Assembly: GCA_028692535.1 (NCBI GenBank)
Contig: JAQUXD010000001.1
Coordinates: 1 to 34,509, forward strand
DNA length: 34,509 nt
Direction of reading: 5' to 3'
DNA from: Eubacteriales bacterium
GTDB lineage: Bacteria > Bacillota > Clostridia > Peptostreptococcales > Anaerovoracaceae
The stretch's first letter is position 1. Each line of letters opens with the position of its first letter. Positions 16,476 through 23,989 of the stretch are shown here, in pieces. Under the pieces are notes generated by a model. It had not been told where the DNA came from and did not search any database. It saw nothing but the letters and a program-made list of their open reading frames with translations. Made by a program: the position numbers and the translations under genes.

Positions 16476-18287
16476 ATGCAATATGGACTCTGGGGCCCGA
16501 TGCCGTCATTTTCGGACGGACAATTCCAGCTGCTCTACGGACTTATCGCTACGATCATGTGGATCTGCGCGCTGTTGTTTTCGAAAGAATATATGCATCG
16601 CCGACTTCATGGGGGGCGCTATTACGTCTTTATGGGCATTACGTATCTGGCTACCATGGGAGTGTTTTTATCTGCCGATCTCCTGACGCTGTTCGTATTC
16701 TTTGAGATCATGTCCTTTTCCTCTTATGTGCTGGTGGTCCAGGAGGAAACGCCGGAGGCCCTGGAGGCCGCCGGTCTTTACCTGGCTGTCTCCGTGGCCG
16801 GAGGCATGGCTCTGCTCATGGGGCTGTTTTTGCTCCAGGACACACTGGGAACGCTGGAATGGACCCGGTGGGCCGAAGCGGCGGCCTCTCTGCCGGACAA
16901 AAGCAGACTTTATGTGGCCGGCGGCTTTGCCGCAGTCGGGTTTGGCGCCAAAGCCGGTCTGTTTCCGCTGCACATTTGGCTGCCGAAAGCCCACCCTGTG
17001 GCGCCTGCGCCTGCATCGGCCCTGCTGTCCGGAATATTGACAAAGGCCGGAGTCTTCGGCTTGATCATTTTGTCGGTCTTCCTTTTTGAGGGCGATAACG
17101 CCTGGGGAACCGTGTTGTTGATCCTGGGCTTGATCACAATGCTTCTGGGGGCCGTGCTGGCCTTGTTCTCCGTGGATCTGAAGCGCACGCTGGCTTGTTC
17201 CTCCGTGTCTCAGATTGGATTCATTACGCTGGGTCTTGCCATGGTCTGCATTCTGGGCACCCACAACGCTATCGCTGCCCGGGGGGTGATCCTCCACATG
17301 GTGAATCATTCGTCTATCAAGCTGCTGCTCTTTCTCTGCGCCGGAGTCATCTACCTGAAAACCCACCATCTGGGATTGAATGAGATCCGGGGCTTCGGAC
17401 GGAAAAAGCCGCTGCTGGGCCTTTTTTTCCTGACGGGAGCCGCTTCCATCGCCGGCCTGCCTCTGACCAGCGGATATGTGAGCAAGACACTGCTGCACGA
17501 AGCGATCGCAGAACACCTGGCGGCCGGGATCTTTCCGGAAGGGGCCGAAGTATTATTTTCCGCGGCCGAGTGGATCTTTCTCCTTACCGGCGGCTTGACG
17601 GTTGCTTATATGGCAAAACTGTTTGTCTGTATTTTTCTTGAGAAAAATGCGGATCAGGAGCGTCAGGCCGTCTATGAACAAGCTGATTCGCAGTTTGCCC
17701 GGCCTGCGAGTTTGCTCGCTCTGATTGTGCCGGCGATTTTTCTGGCAGCGGCCGGGGTGGCTCCCTACCGGATCCTGAATGTTCTTGCTGACGGGGTCCA
17801 GAGCTTTGTGTCCCTTCACCCGCTTGAACATTCTCTGCATTATTACACTGCCGTCAATCTGTCCGGCGCCTTGATTTCGATCGGTATGGGATCGGTGATC
17901 TACGGTTTGATCGTTCGGAAGTTCCTGATGAAATCCAACGCTGCCGGCCAGAAAATGTACGCAGATCGCTGGCCGCCGGCCTTGGATCTGGAGCGTCTTG
18001 TTTTTCGGCCTTTGGTCCGGGGGATCACCTGGGTCGGCGTCGTTTTTATAGGAATCGTCTTTGCCCGGTCTGTGGATCTGCTCATCGCCAGCATGGAAAA
18101 CGATCTCTTCCGGCAGATCCACTCCGACGAAGAGCGTTTTTCTCCGCTGGAATGGATGCGAAATCATCCCATGGCGGATTTCTGGAGACGCACCCAGGAG
18201 ACGTATGCGGCGTTTTCGCAGAGTCTTTCCTTCGGTCTGTTGGCTACGGTAATCGGCCTTTGCGCCGTGCTGATCTATCTGCTATAA
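16476..18287 (+). CDS. Proton-conducting antiporter subunit with C-terminal extension (pump 4)
   Basis: At 603 residues this is the largest pump subunit. Key charges are Glu77 (FFEIMS), Lys159 (GFGAKAGLFPLHIWLPKAHP), Lys190 (SGILTKAG) and Lys282 (SSIKLLLFL). Like pump 2 it lacks one or two N-terminal helices. After about residue 470 it adds further hydrophobic segments separated by a charged stretch (about 545-580) before a final helix (from about 582), which recalls the lateral-helix arrangement of NuoL but could be unrelated. The ribosome site GGAAAGGAGGG is the strongest in the run. The DUF554 gene starts 10 bases after its stop. Confidence 0.9.
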   Translation: MQYGLWGPMPSFSDGQFQLLYGLIATIMWICALLFSKEYMHRRLHGGRYYVFMGITYLATMGVFLSADLLTLFVFFEIMSFSSYVLVVQEETPEALEAAGLYLAVSVAGGMALLMGLFLLQDTLGTLEWTRWAEAAASLPDKSRLYVAGGFAAVGFGAKAGLFPLHIWLPKAHPVAPAPASALLSGILTKAGVFGLIILSVFLFEGDNAWGTVLLILGLITMLLGAVLALFSVDLKRTLACSSVSQIGFITLGLAMVCILGTHNAIAARGVILHMVNHSSIKLLLFLCAGVIYLKTHHLGLNEIRGFGRKKPLLGLFFLTGAASIAGLPLTSGYVSKTLLHEAIAEHLAAGIFPEGAEVLFSAAEWIFLLTGGLTVAYMAKLFVCIFLEKNADQERQAVYEQADSQFARPASLLALIVPAIFLAAAGVAPYRILNVLADGVQSFVSLHPLEHSLHYYTAVNLSGALISIGMGSVIYGLIVRKFLMKSNAAGQKMYADRWPPALDLERLVFRPLVRGITWVGVVFIGIVFARSVDLLIASMENDLFRQIHSDEERFSPLEWMRNHPMADFWRRTQETYAAFSQSLSFGLLATVIGLCAVLIYLL

Positions 18288-18297
18288 TAGGTGCATT

Positions 18298-18999
18298 ATG
18301 TTTGGTATTTTTTCCGGAACGATTGTCAATGCCCTGCTGGTGATCGTGGGGACGGCTGCAGGATTGATCTTTAAAACGGATCGGCTGCAATCCATCGGGG
18401 AACGCATTTTTCAGGTGTTCGCCCTTTTTGTCCTGGCCATGGGCGTCAACGGCGCTTCGGATCTGTCCCGGCCGGTGTTCATCCTGCTTTCTGTTACCGG
18501 CGGCGTAGCGCTGGGCGAGATCATCGATTTGGACGAAAAATTCAATCGTCTGGGCAGAAGCCTGCAAAAACGGTTTGCACGGTCCGACGACAGTCATTTT
18601 GCCACGGGTTTTATCCAGGCCTCTCTTCTCTTCTGCGTGGGATCCATGACCGTGGTAGGAGCCCTTCAGTCCGGCATGGACGGCAATCACAGCGTGCTCT
18701 ACGCCAAGAGCCTGATCGATGGCGTGTCCGCCGCTACGCTGGCCATGGGCTTTGGGATCGGCGTGGGATTTTCCGCCATTTCCGTGCTGATCTACGAGGG
18801 GTTGCTGACCCTTGCTGCCGGCGCCATCGCACCCGTCATGAGCGCGGAGATCATAGCATTGAGCTCTACCATCGGCAGTCTTTTTCTGATCGGGATGGCC
18901 TTGAACATGCTCAAACTCACAGAATTGAAGATCGCAAACTTTCTGCCGGCCATGTTCGTTCCCATCTTTTATGAAGCCGTCAGGCTTCTCCTTTCGTGA
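18298..18999 (+). CDS. DUF554 family membrane protein
   Basis: A 233-residue polytopic protein with about six or seven hydrophobic segments, matching the DUF554 (YdfK-like) family: GTIVNALLVIVGTAAGLIFK at residues about 7-26, and a central FIQASLLFCVGSMTVVGALQ with SLIDGVSAATLAMGFGIGVG. The function of the family is not established; transport is assumed. AGGTG lies 4 bases before the ATG and only 10 bases separate it from pump 4, so it is probably the last gene of the run. No good terminator follows, only a GCCGGCCGGC palindrome near 19011. Confidence 0.85.
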   Translation: MFGIFSGTIVNALLVIVGTAAGLIFKTDRLQSIGERIFQVFALFVLAMGVNGASDLSRPVFILLSVTGGVALGEIIDLDEKFNRLGRSLQKRFARSDDSHFATGFIQASLLFCVGSMTVVGALQSGMDGNHSVLYAKSLIDGVSAATLAMGFGIGVGFSAISVLIYEGLLTLAAGAIAPVMSAEIIALSSTIGSLFLIGMALNMLKLTELKIANFLPAMFVPIFYEAVRLLLS

Positions 19000-19042
19000 A
19001 CAATATCCTTGCCGGCCGGCTTTGTCGCGCCGCGTCGTTTGC

Positions 19043-19071
19043 CTTGCATGAAATCAAGAATCAGGTATAAT
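19043..19071 (+). promoter_or_regulatory. Sigma-A promoter for the hydrogenase-associated regulatory set
   Basis: A perfect -10 box TATAAT at 19066-19071, with CTTGCA (19043-19048) 17 bases upstream as the best -35. The leader of about 45 bases ends in GGGGAGGAA before the ATG at 19123. Confidence 0.65.
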
Positions 19072-19122
19072 TAGTATTGCATACAACAAGTTTCATCCTG
19101 CAGTGTGCCACGGGGAGGAATT

Positions 19123-19467
19123 ATGAGAATTCAAAGAGTAAGAGAAGTGCTGGACGCGTCGGTGCTCTGCGGAGAAGAACTGCTGGACAGGGAGATCCTT
19201 TCCGCCTGCGCGGCGGATCTGATGAGCGATGTGCTGGCTTACGTCAAGACCGAAGCATTGCTGCTTACCGGTCTGACCAATACGCAGGTTATCCACACGG
19301 CAGATATGATGGACATCAACTGCATCGTCTTTGTACGAGGCAAAATGCCTTCGCAGGAGCTGATCGAATACGGACGGAAGCACGACATGGTTTTACTCAG
19401 CACTCCCCACAAAATGTACTATGCCAGCGGCTTGCTCTACAATGCCGGTCTCGGCGCCTGCAGGTGA
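19123..19467 (+). CDS. DRTGG-like domain protein, first copy
   Basis: A 114-residue single-domain protein resembling the small DRTGG-domain proteins found beside clostridial [FeFe]-hydrogenase genes. Visible features are EALLLTGLTNTQVIHTADMM (about 40-59) and a second half with INCIVFVRGKMP and LLSTPHKMYYASGLLY. DRTGG domains are otherwise linked to nucleotide-binding regulatory modules such as those fused to CBS domains and phosphotransacetylase. The ATG at 19123 follows GGGGAGGAA; the in-frame ATG at 19105 is upstream of that site. A regulatory role is inferred from context. It pairs with a second copy at 21282. Confidence 0.75.
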   Translation: MRIQRVREVLDASVLCGEELLDREILSACAADLMSDVLAYVKTEALLLTGLTNTQVIHTADMMDINCIVFVRGKMPSQELIEYGRKHDMVLLSTPHKMYYASGLLYNAGLGACR

Positions 19468-19470
19468 CTC

Positions 19471-19896
19471 ATGGAAAAACTGCACTTGCATTACGATGTG
19501 GAAGGCAACGATTTTATCGCCGCCGGAGAGGCCTCCGGCCAGGTGAAGCGCGCGCTTCGGCAGCTGGGCATTGATTTTGAAGTCATTCGCCGCTGCGCCA
19601 TTTGCATGTATGAAGGAGAGATCAACATGGTGGTCCATGCCGACGGCGGCACGGCCGACGTGATGGTTGAGAAGGACAAGGTAACCATCATCCTGGAGGA
19701 TCGGGGTCCGGGTATTTCGGATATGGAGCTGGCCATGCAGGAAGGTTATTCCACGGCGTCTCAGGATGTACGGGAGTTGGGCTTCGGCGCAGGCATGGGT
19801 CTTCCCAACATGAAGAAATATTCCGACTCGCTGGAAATCAACAGCGAAGTGGGAAAAGGAACAAAGGTCACCATGGTGATCCATATCCCCGGCTGA
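19471..19896 (+). CDS. RsbW-like ATP-binding protein (anti-sigma/GHKL type)
   Basis: A 141-residue stand-alone HATPase_c domain. The N-box is EGEINMVVHADGG with the Mg-binding Asn at 52, the G1 box is EDRGPGIS (about 76-83), and the G2 box is GFGAGMGLPNMKKYSD. It lacks a dimerisation or phosphoacceptor domain, so it is more like RsbW/SpoIIAB-type serine kinases than a sensor kinase. AGGTG precedes the ATG, 3 bases after the DRTGG gene. Co-occurrence with DRTGG and sensory hydrogenase genes suggests redox- or H2-responsive signalling; the target is unknown and no sigma factor or anti-anti-sigma gene is in the window. Confidence 0.85.
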   Translation: MEKLHLHYDVEGNDFIAAGEASGQVKRALRQLGIDFEVIRRCAICMYEGEINMVVHADGGTADVMVEKDKVTIILEDRGPGISDMELAMQEGYSTASQDVRELGFGAGMGLPNMKKYSDSLEINSEVGKGTKVTMVIHIPG

Positions 19897-19944
19897 CTGT
19901 CCGAAAATCCATAGACTGTTTCAGCGCAGATCGGAGGGTGCACA

Positions 19945-21285
19945 TTGAAGCATTCGGTAACACTGGATAAAGATAAATGCAAAGGCTGTACGACCTGTAT
20001 CAAACACTGCCCCACGGAAGCCATCCGGGTTCGGCGCGGTATTGCTCATATTACCGAAGAGCGTTGTATCGATTGCGGCAACTGCATTCGGGTATGCCCT
20101 CATAAAGCGAAAAAAGCGGTATGCGACGATTTCGATCGTCTGAAAGAATTCGAATACAACATCGCGCTGCCGGCGCCGTCTCTCTACGGCCAGTTTCGCA
20201 ATCTCACCGATGTCAATCAGGTCCTCACGGCGTTTTTGCATATCGGATTCGACCATGTGGAAGAAGTGGCCCGGGGTGCCGAGCTCGTGTCCAGCCTCAC
20301 CAAATATGAGATGGAAAGCGATCCGAACCTGCCCAAACCCCTGATCTCTTCGGCTTGTCCGGCTGCCGTGCGGTTGATCTGCCAGCGATTCCCCAAGCTG
20401 ATCCCCCATATTTCAAAGGTCAGCGCGCCCTTCGAGATCGTAGCGATCCTGGCGCGCCAAGAGGCCGTGGAGCGGACCGGATTGCCACCGGAGAAAATCG
20501 GTGTGTTTTTCATTACGCCCTGTCCGGCCAAAGTGAGCGCCGGAAGAAATCCGGCCGGCTTGGAAACGCCCGTTGTGGACGGATTTTTCGCGATTTCCGA
20601 CATCTATAAACGTTTGATCAATGCGATGAAAAATATCGACGAACCTCAGAAACTGGCTCATTCCGGCCTGATCGGTGTGGGCTGGGCCCACTGCGGAGGC
20701 GAATCCAATGCCGTTTTCCAGGGACAGCATCTGGCTGTGGACGGCATAGACAATATCATCGAGGTACTGGAGGACCTGGAGGACGGTCTGCTGCCTCAGA
20801 TCGATTTTTTGGAGTTGAATGCCTGCAATCAGGGCTGTGTGGGGGGCTGCCTTACCGTGGAAAATCCCTATGTGGCCCAGACGCGAATCAAACAGCTGAT
20901 TCAGCACATGCCCATCAGTATGAATAAGGTGTCCACGGAGCCCAAGCCTCCTTCCTATATGTTTGATGATAAACCGCTGGAAGCTTCGCCGGTGAACGTG
21001 TTGGATGACGATATCGAAGTGGCGATGCAGAAGTATGCCCAGATCGAAAAGCTGGTGGAAACACTGCCGGGGCTCGACTGCGGCAGCTGTGGCGCCCCCA
21101 CCTGCAAAACGCTGGCCGAGGACATCGTTCAGGGTCTGGCCTCGGAAGACGACTGCATTTTCCGCATGCGGGAACGAATGCAATATCTGATGGGTATGGG
21201 CGATGCGGATGAATATCTCCCTCTGCCTTTCCGGCGGCGGGACGAAGAAGCTGAAAAAGCAGAGCAAGAAAGGAACGAACCATGA
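19945..21285 (+). CDS. Putative sensory [FeFe]-hydrogenase (HydS-like), H-cluster domain with extra Fe-S domains
   Basis: A 446-residue protein. Residues 1-55 hold two [4Fe-4S] ferredoxin motifs (CKGCTTCIKHC, CIDCGNCIRVC). Residues about 75-310 are an H-cluster domain: L1 reads SSACP (Cys138), L2 reads TPCPAK (Cys193), L3 reads NACNQGCVGGC (Cys294, Cys298). The spacing of 55 residues between Cys138 and Cys193 places Cys138 at the cluster-ligand position, while Ala137 replaces the proton-transfer Cys of standard enzymes. Residues about 378-404 form another Fe-S motif (CGSCGAPTC plus Cys404). All four ligands are kept but turnover should be poor, as in proposed sensory hydrogenases. The TTG start at 19945 is backed by GGAGGG 7 bases upstream. 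No PAS domain is fused. Confidence 0.85.
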   Translation: MKHSVTLDKDKCKGCTTCIKHCPTEAIRVRRGIAHITEERCIDCGNCIRVCPHKAKKAVCDDFDRLKEFEYNIALPAPSLYGQFRNLTDVNQVLTAFLHIGFDHVEEVARGAELVSSLTKYEMESDPNLPKPLISSACPAAVRLICQRFPKLIPHISKVSAPFEIVAILARQEAVERTGLPPEKIGVFFITPCPAKVSAGRNPAGLETPVVDGFFAISDIYKRLINAMKNIDEPQKLAHSGLIGVGWAHCGGESNAVFQGQHLAVDGIDNIIEVLEDLEDGLLPQIDFLELNACNQGCVGGCLTVENPYVAQTRIKQLIQHMPISMNKVSTEPKPPSYMFDDKPLEASPVNVLDDDIEVAMQKYAQIEKLVETLPGLDCGSCGAPTCKTLAEDIVQGLASEDDCIFRMRERMQYLMGMGDADEYLPLPFRRRDEEAEKAEQERNEP

Positions 21286-21611
21286 CAGTAGCCGAAGTAG
21301 CAAAGAATTTGAATCTGACCTGCCATGTAGCCGCTGACGGAAAGCGAGAAGTGGAAGGAGGATATGTGGGAGACCTGCTCAGCTGGGTCATCGGTCGGGC
21401 CGGGCAGGGCGGCGCATGGGTCACCATCATGTCCAATCCCAACGTGGCCGCCGTAGCCATGCTGGCGGATACGTCCATGATCATCCTGGCCGAGGGCGTT
21501 CAGCCCGACGAAACGCTTCTGGCCAAAGCAAAGCAGCATCGGTTGAATCTATATACGGCAACCGAAGGGGCGTATGAGCTGGCTTGGCGACTGCACGAGC
21601 TGATCGGCTGA
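21282..21611 (+). CDS. DRTGG-like domain protein, second copy
   Basis: A 109-residue protein distantly similar to the first DRTGG-like protein: an opening VAEVAKNLNLTCHVAADGKR, the DRTGG-type core GGYVGDLLSWVIGRAGQGGAW (about 25-46), then VAAVAMLADTSMIILAEG. The start ATG overlaps the stop of the sensory hydrogenase gene (ATGA), and AAAGGAACG is the ribosome site. The tight coupling suggests the two proteins are made in step. No catalytic residues are evident; ligand unknown. Confidence 0.78.
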   Translation: MTVAEVAKNLNLTCHVAADGKREVEGGYVGDLLSWVIGRAGQGGAWVTIMSNPNVAAVAMLADTSMIILAEGVQPDETLLAKAKQHRLNLYTATEGAYELAWRLHELIG

Positions 21612-21641
21612 CGTTTTCGGGCGCCGGCACAGGAGACGCCG

Positions 21642-22373
21642 ATGAAACTGTTCTATGACCTTCACATCCATTCCTGCTTATCCCCCTGCGGAGACAGCGA
21701 GATGACGCCTGCAAATATTGCCGGCATGGCGTACCTGGCCGGCTTGAATGTGGTTGCGATCTCGGATCACAACACTGCCCGTCACTGCCGGAGCTTTTCG
21801 AGTTGGGCGGAACGTTATCATCTGCTGGCGGTGCCTGCCATGGAACTGAATACCAGAGAAGAAGTCCATATCCTCTGCCTGTTTCCCGAGCTGGAAGCGG
21901 CAGAGGATTTTGATGCATATGTTCGAACGAAGCTGCCCGATATCAAAAATCGCCCGGATTTCTTCGGTCCGCAATTGATCCTGGACGATCAGGACCGGGT
22001 GATCGGTCAGGAAGACCGGCTCCTCACCGTAGGAACGGAGATCAGCATCTATGAGATATCAAGCCTGATGAAACCCTACGAAGGTCTGGCGATCCCGGCC
22101 CACATCGACAGGGATTCCAATTCGGTGCTGGCCAATCTGGGTTTTGTGACGACGGACATGGGCTTTACTGTTTCAGAGATTACCCGGCGGGGCGATCTTC
22201 CGGCGATCCGCGCGGAGAATGCAGCGCTGCGAGGCAAACCCTATGTCACAAATTCCGACGCGCATTATCTGGGAGATATTTTTGATGCCGAGTTCACCCT
22301 GGAAACCGAGGACTGGTCCTCTCGGGGGGTGGTCGATGCCATCCGAAAAGGAAATGGTTTAGGACGATTGTGA
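21642..22373 (+). CDS. PHP-domain phosphoesterase
   Basis: A 243-residue PHP-family metal-dependent phosphoesterase. Motifs are DLHIHSCLSPCGD (metal-binding HxH at 8-10), ISDHNT (about 46-51), an ELNTREE segment, PAHIDRDSNS and TNSDAHYLGD near the end. The family includes histidinol-phosphatase-like and nucleotide-hydrolysing enzymes; the substrate here is unknown. It is a common companion of clostridial hydrogenase loci. ACAGGAGACG precedes the ATG. It ends the first hydrogenase-associated transcription unit, with a promoter region following. Confidence 0.88.
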   Translation: MKLFYDLHIHSCLSPCGDSEMTPANIAGMAYLAGLNVVAISDHNTARHCRSFSSWAERYHLLAVPAMELNTREEVHILCLFPELEAAEDFDAYVRTKLPDIKNRPDFFGPQLILDDQDRVIGQEDRLLTVGTEISIYEISSLMKPYEGLAIPAHIDRDSNSVLANLGFVTTDMGFTVSEITRRGDLPAIRAENAALRGKPYVTNSDAHYLGDIFDAEFTLETEDWSSRGVVDAIRKGNGLGRL

Positions 22374-22417
22374 ATATTTAGACAAAAAACCGTAATTATT
22401 AAGCCGATATTCCAATT

Positions 22418-22453
22418 TACGCTACAGGTTCGGTTTACATTGGATGTACGCTA
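22418..22453 (+). repeat. Direct repeat TACGCTA flanking the -35 box of the hydrogenase promoter
   Basis: TACGCTA occurs at 22418-22424 and again at 22447-22453, 29 bases apart. One copy lies upstream of the -35 box and the other in the spacer. The placement suits an operator or activator site, but the repeat is only 7 bases and may be chance. Confidence 0.4.
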
Positions 22454-22462
22454 TGTTAAAAT
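22434..22462 (+). promoter_or_regulatory. Sigma-A promoter for the trimeric hydrogenase operon
   Basis: TTTACA (22434-22439), a 17-base spacer and TAAAAT (22457-22462). An A/T-rich leader of about 60 bases follows, ending in ACAAGGAGG before the ATG at 22530. The 156-base intergenic region has no strong terminator for the preceding unit. Confidence 0.68.
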
Positions 22463-22529
22463 TGTGACGAACTAATAACGTTTCGTTTTTTTTGTTATTT
22501 ACTATAGAAGTACAAGGAGGTTCTGACAC

Positions 22530-23024
22530 ATGCCCAATCTGAAAACGCTCATCCCGTTTGCTGGGACCAAAGAGCAGGAAGATCGGCTGAGAGAAGCGAT
22601 CGCCAGATACAAGGGAGAACTGGGAGCGACCATGCCGATCATGCAGGAAGCCCAGGAAATCTACGGGTATCTTCCCGAAGAAGTACAGGTGATCATTGCC
22701 GAGGAACTCGGTGTTCCTCTTACGGAGATCTATGGAATTTCTTCATTCTACGCCCAATTCACCCACAATCCAAAAGGGCAGAACCAGATCAATGTCTGTC
22801 TGGGAACGGCCTGCTATGTCAAGGGCGCCGGCAACATATTGGACAAGGTCTGCGAAGTGGTCGGATGCAAAGAGGGAGAAATCACGGAAGACGGTAAATT
22901 CTCCATCGATGCGACCCGCTGTGTCGGAGCCTGCGGTCTGGCTCCCGTTATGATGATCAACGGCGATGTTTACGGCCGGCTCACACCGGATAAGATCGAT
23001 GCGATCATCGCCAAATACAAGTAG
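22530..23024 (+). CDS. hydC: NuoE-like [2Fe-2S] subunit of NAD-linked [FeFe]-hydrogenase (HydC)
   Basis: A 164-residue thioredoxin-fold [2Fe-2S] protein. After a helical N-terminus (LPEEVQVIIAEELGVPLTEI) the four ligands are Cys90, Cys95 (CLGTAC), Cys131 and Cys135 (CVGAC). It corresponds to NuoE of complex I and HydC of trimeric electron-bifurcating hydrogenases, which passes electrons between the flavin subunit and the rest of the enzyme. AAGGAGG lies 9 bases before the ATG. It is the first gene of the hydrogenase operon. Confidence 0.94.
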   Translation: MPNLKTLIPFAGTKEQEDRLREAIARYKGELGATMPIMQEAQEIYGYLPEEVQVIIAEELGVPLTEIYGISSFYAQFTHNPKGQNQINVCLGTACYVKGAGNILDKVCEVVGCKEGEITEDGKFSIDATRCVGACGLAPVMMINGDVYGRLTPDKIDAIIAKYK

Positions 23025-23033
23025 TCCGAAGGA

Positions 23034-23585
23034 ATGAAAGAACTTTCGCTGAACGTGTTGGACTTGGCTCAGAATTCATTGTCGGCAGGAGCCCGTCACA
23101 TCACGATAGAGATCTGCGAGTCCGAAGAAAAGGACAGCCTGCACATTCGCATTGTCGATGACGGCGCCGGCATGGATCCGGATTTTCTGAAACGGGTCAC
23201 CGATCCATTCGTCACCACACGGACCACCCGTCCGGTGGGTATGGGGATCCCCCTGATCAAGATGGCGGCGGAAATGGCGGACGGACAGTTCAGTATCCAA
23301 AGCCGGAAGGGCGAAGGGACGGAACTGAATGCATCTTTTCGGCTGTCCCACGTGGATCGGATGCCCATCGGCGACATTGCCGGGACGGTCACCACATTGA
23401 TACAGGGCGCGCCGGAAGTGGACTTTATCTACATTCGCAGGACAGATAGCGGAAGTTTTGAATTCGATACCGGTCAGATACGGGGATTGATGGAGGGTAT
23501 ATCCCTTCGGGAACCCGAGGTTCTGGGCTGGATCCGAGAATATATCGCCCAGGGAGAAGCCGGGGTGATGGCACAAGAAGTGTAG
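23034..23585 (+). CDS. GHKL-type ATP-binding protein (histidine-kinase-like ATPase)
   Basis: A 183-residue protein with an HATPase_c fold at residues 1-105: the N-box is VLDLAQNSLSAGA (Asn14), G1 is VDDGAGMD (41-48), and the G2 region is TTRPVGMGIPLIK. A further 75-residue segment follows with no motif I recognise. It lacks a phosphoacceptor histidine domain. Homologues sit at this place between NuoE-like and 2Fe-2S genes in clostridial hydrogenase operons; their role is unknown, possibly regulatory or in assembly. The ATG at 23034 directly abuts GAAGGA, an unusually short ribosome-site spacing, but the MKELSLNVLD opening matches the family. Confidence 0.82.
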   Translation: MKELSLNVLDLAQNSLSAGARHITIEICESEEKDSLHIRIVDDGAGMDPDFLKRVTDPFVTTRTTRPVGMGIPLIKMAAEMADGQFSIQSRKGEGTELNASFRLSHVDRMPIGDIAGTVTTLIQGAPEVDFIYIRRTDSGSFEFDTGQIRGLMEGISLREPEVLGWIREYIAQGEAGVMAQEV

Positions 23586-23608
23586 TAATCGAGAGGATGG
23601 ATGAAAAA

Positions 23609-23977
23609 ATGAAGACCATAGAAGATCTCCAGAAAATCAGAGAAGAAATGCAGTCTAAGATCAGCCTCCGTAAAGATGATGGCGACAGTATCCGCGTTGT
23701 CGTGGGTATGGCCACCTGCGGAATCGCCGCCGGCGCGCGGCCTGTCCTGGAAGCCCTTGTCGACGAGGTTGGACGCAGACAGCTTAAAAACGTGATCGTT
23801 ACACAGACCGGATGCATTGGTGTATGCCGCCTGGAGCCGATCGTAGAAGTGTTCGAAAAAGACAAAGAGAAGGTCACTTATGTCAAAATGGATCCGGAAA
23901 TGGCCCGGACCCTGGTAAGTGAACATCTGGTCAACGGCAGGGTGGTACAGGCTTGGACCATCGGCGCTTCGGAATAA
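23609..23977 (+). CDS. Small [2Fe-2S] ferredoxin-like protein of the hydrogenase operon
   Basis: A 122-residue thioredoxin-fold ferredoxin-like protein related to the N-terminal domain of the NuoF-like subunit. Cysteines are Cys37 (ATCGIAAGA), Cys69 and Cys73 (TGCIGVC); the fourth usual ligand position has Ala, which I believe is common in this subfamily, so cluster binding may use another residue or be altered. The ATG at 23609 is preferred, as AGAGG lies 12 bases upstream; an ATG at 23597 would abut that site and add four residues. Likely an electron carrier or accessory subunit of the hydrogenase. Confidence 0.82.
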   Translation: MKTIEDLQKIREEMQSKISLRKDDGDSIRVVVGMATCGIAAGARPVLEALVDEVGRRQLKNVIVTQTGCIGVCRLEPIVEVFEKDKEKVTYVKMDPEMARTLVSEHLVNGRVVQAWTIGASE

Positions 23978-23989
23978 GGAGGTTACAGG

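Noticed and set aside
19010..19022. A terminator after the DUF554 gene at the GCCGGCCGGC palindrome
   Set aside because: There is no room for a loop and no proper T-tract, so it is not called.
22440..22480. A Rex (NADH-sensing) operator at the hydrogenase promoter
   Set aside because: TGTTAA and TTGTGA half-site-like words occur, but as a direct rather than inverted pair, so the TTGTTAA-N-TTAACAA form is absent.
22477..22493. A leader attenuator: AACG-TTT-CGTT followed by T residues
   Set aside because: The stem is only four base pairs and would not be stable; the T-run is better explained by A/T-rich leader sequence.
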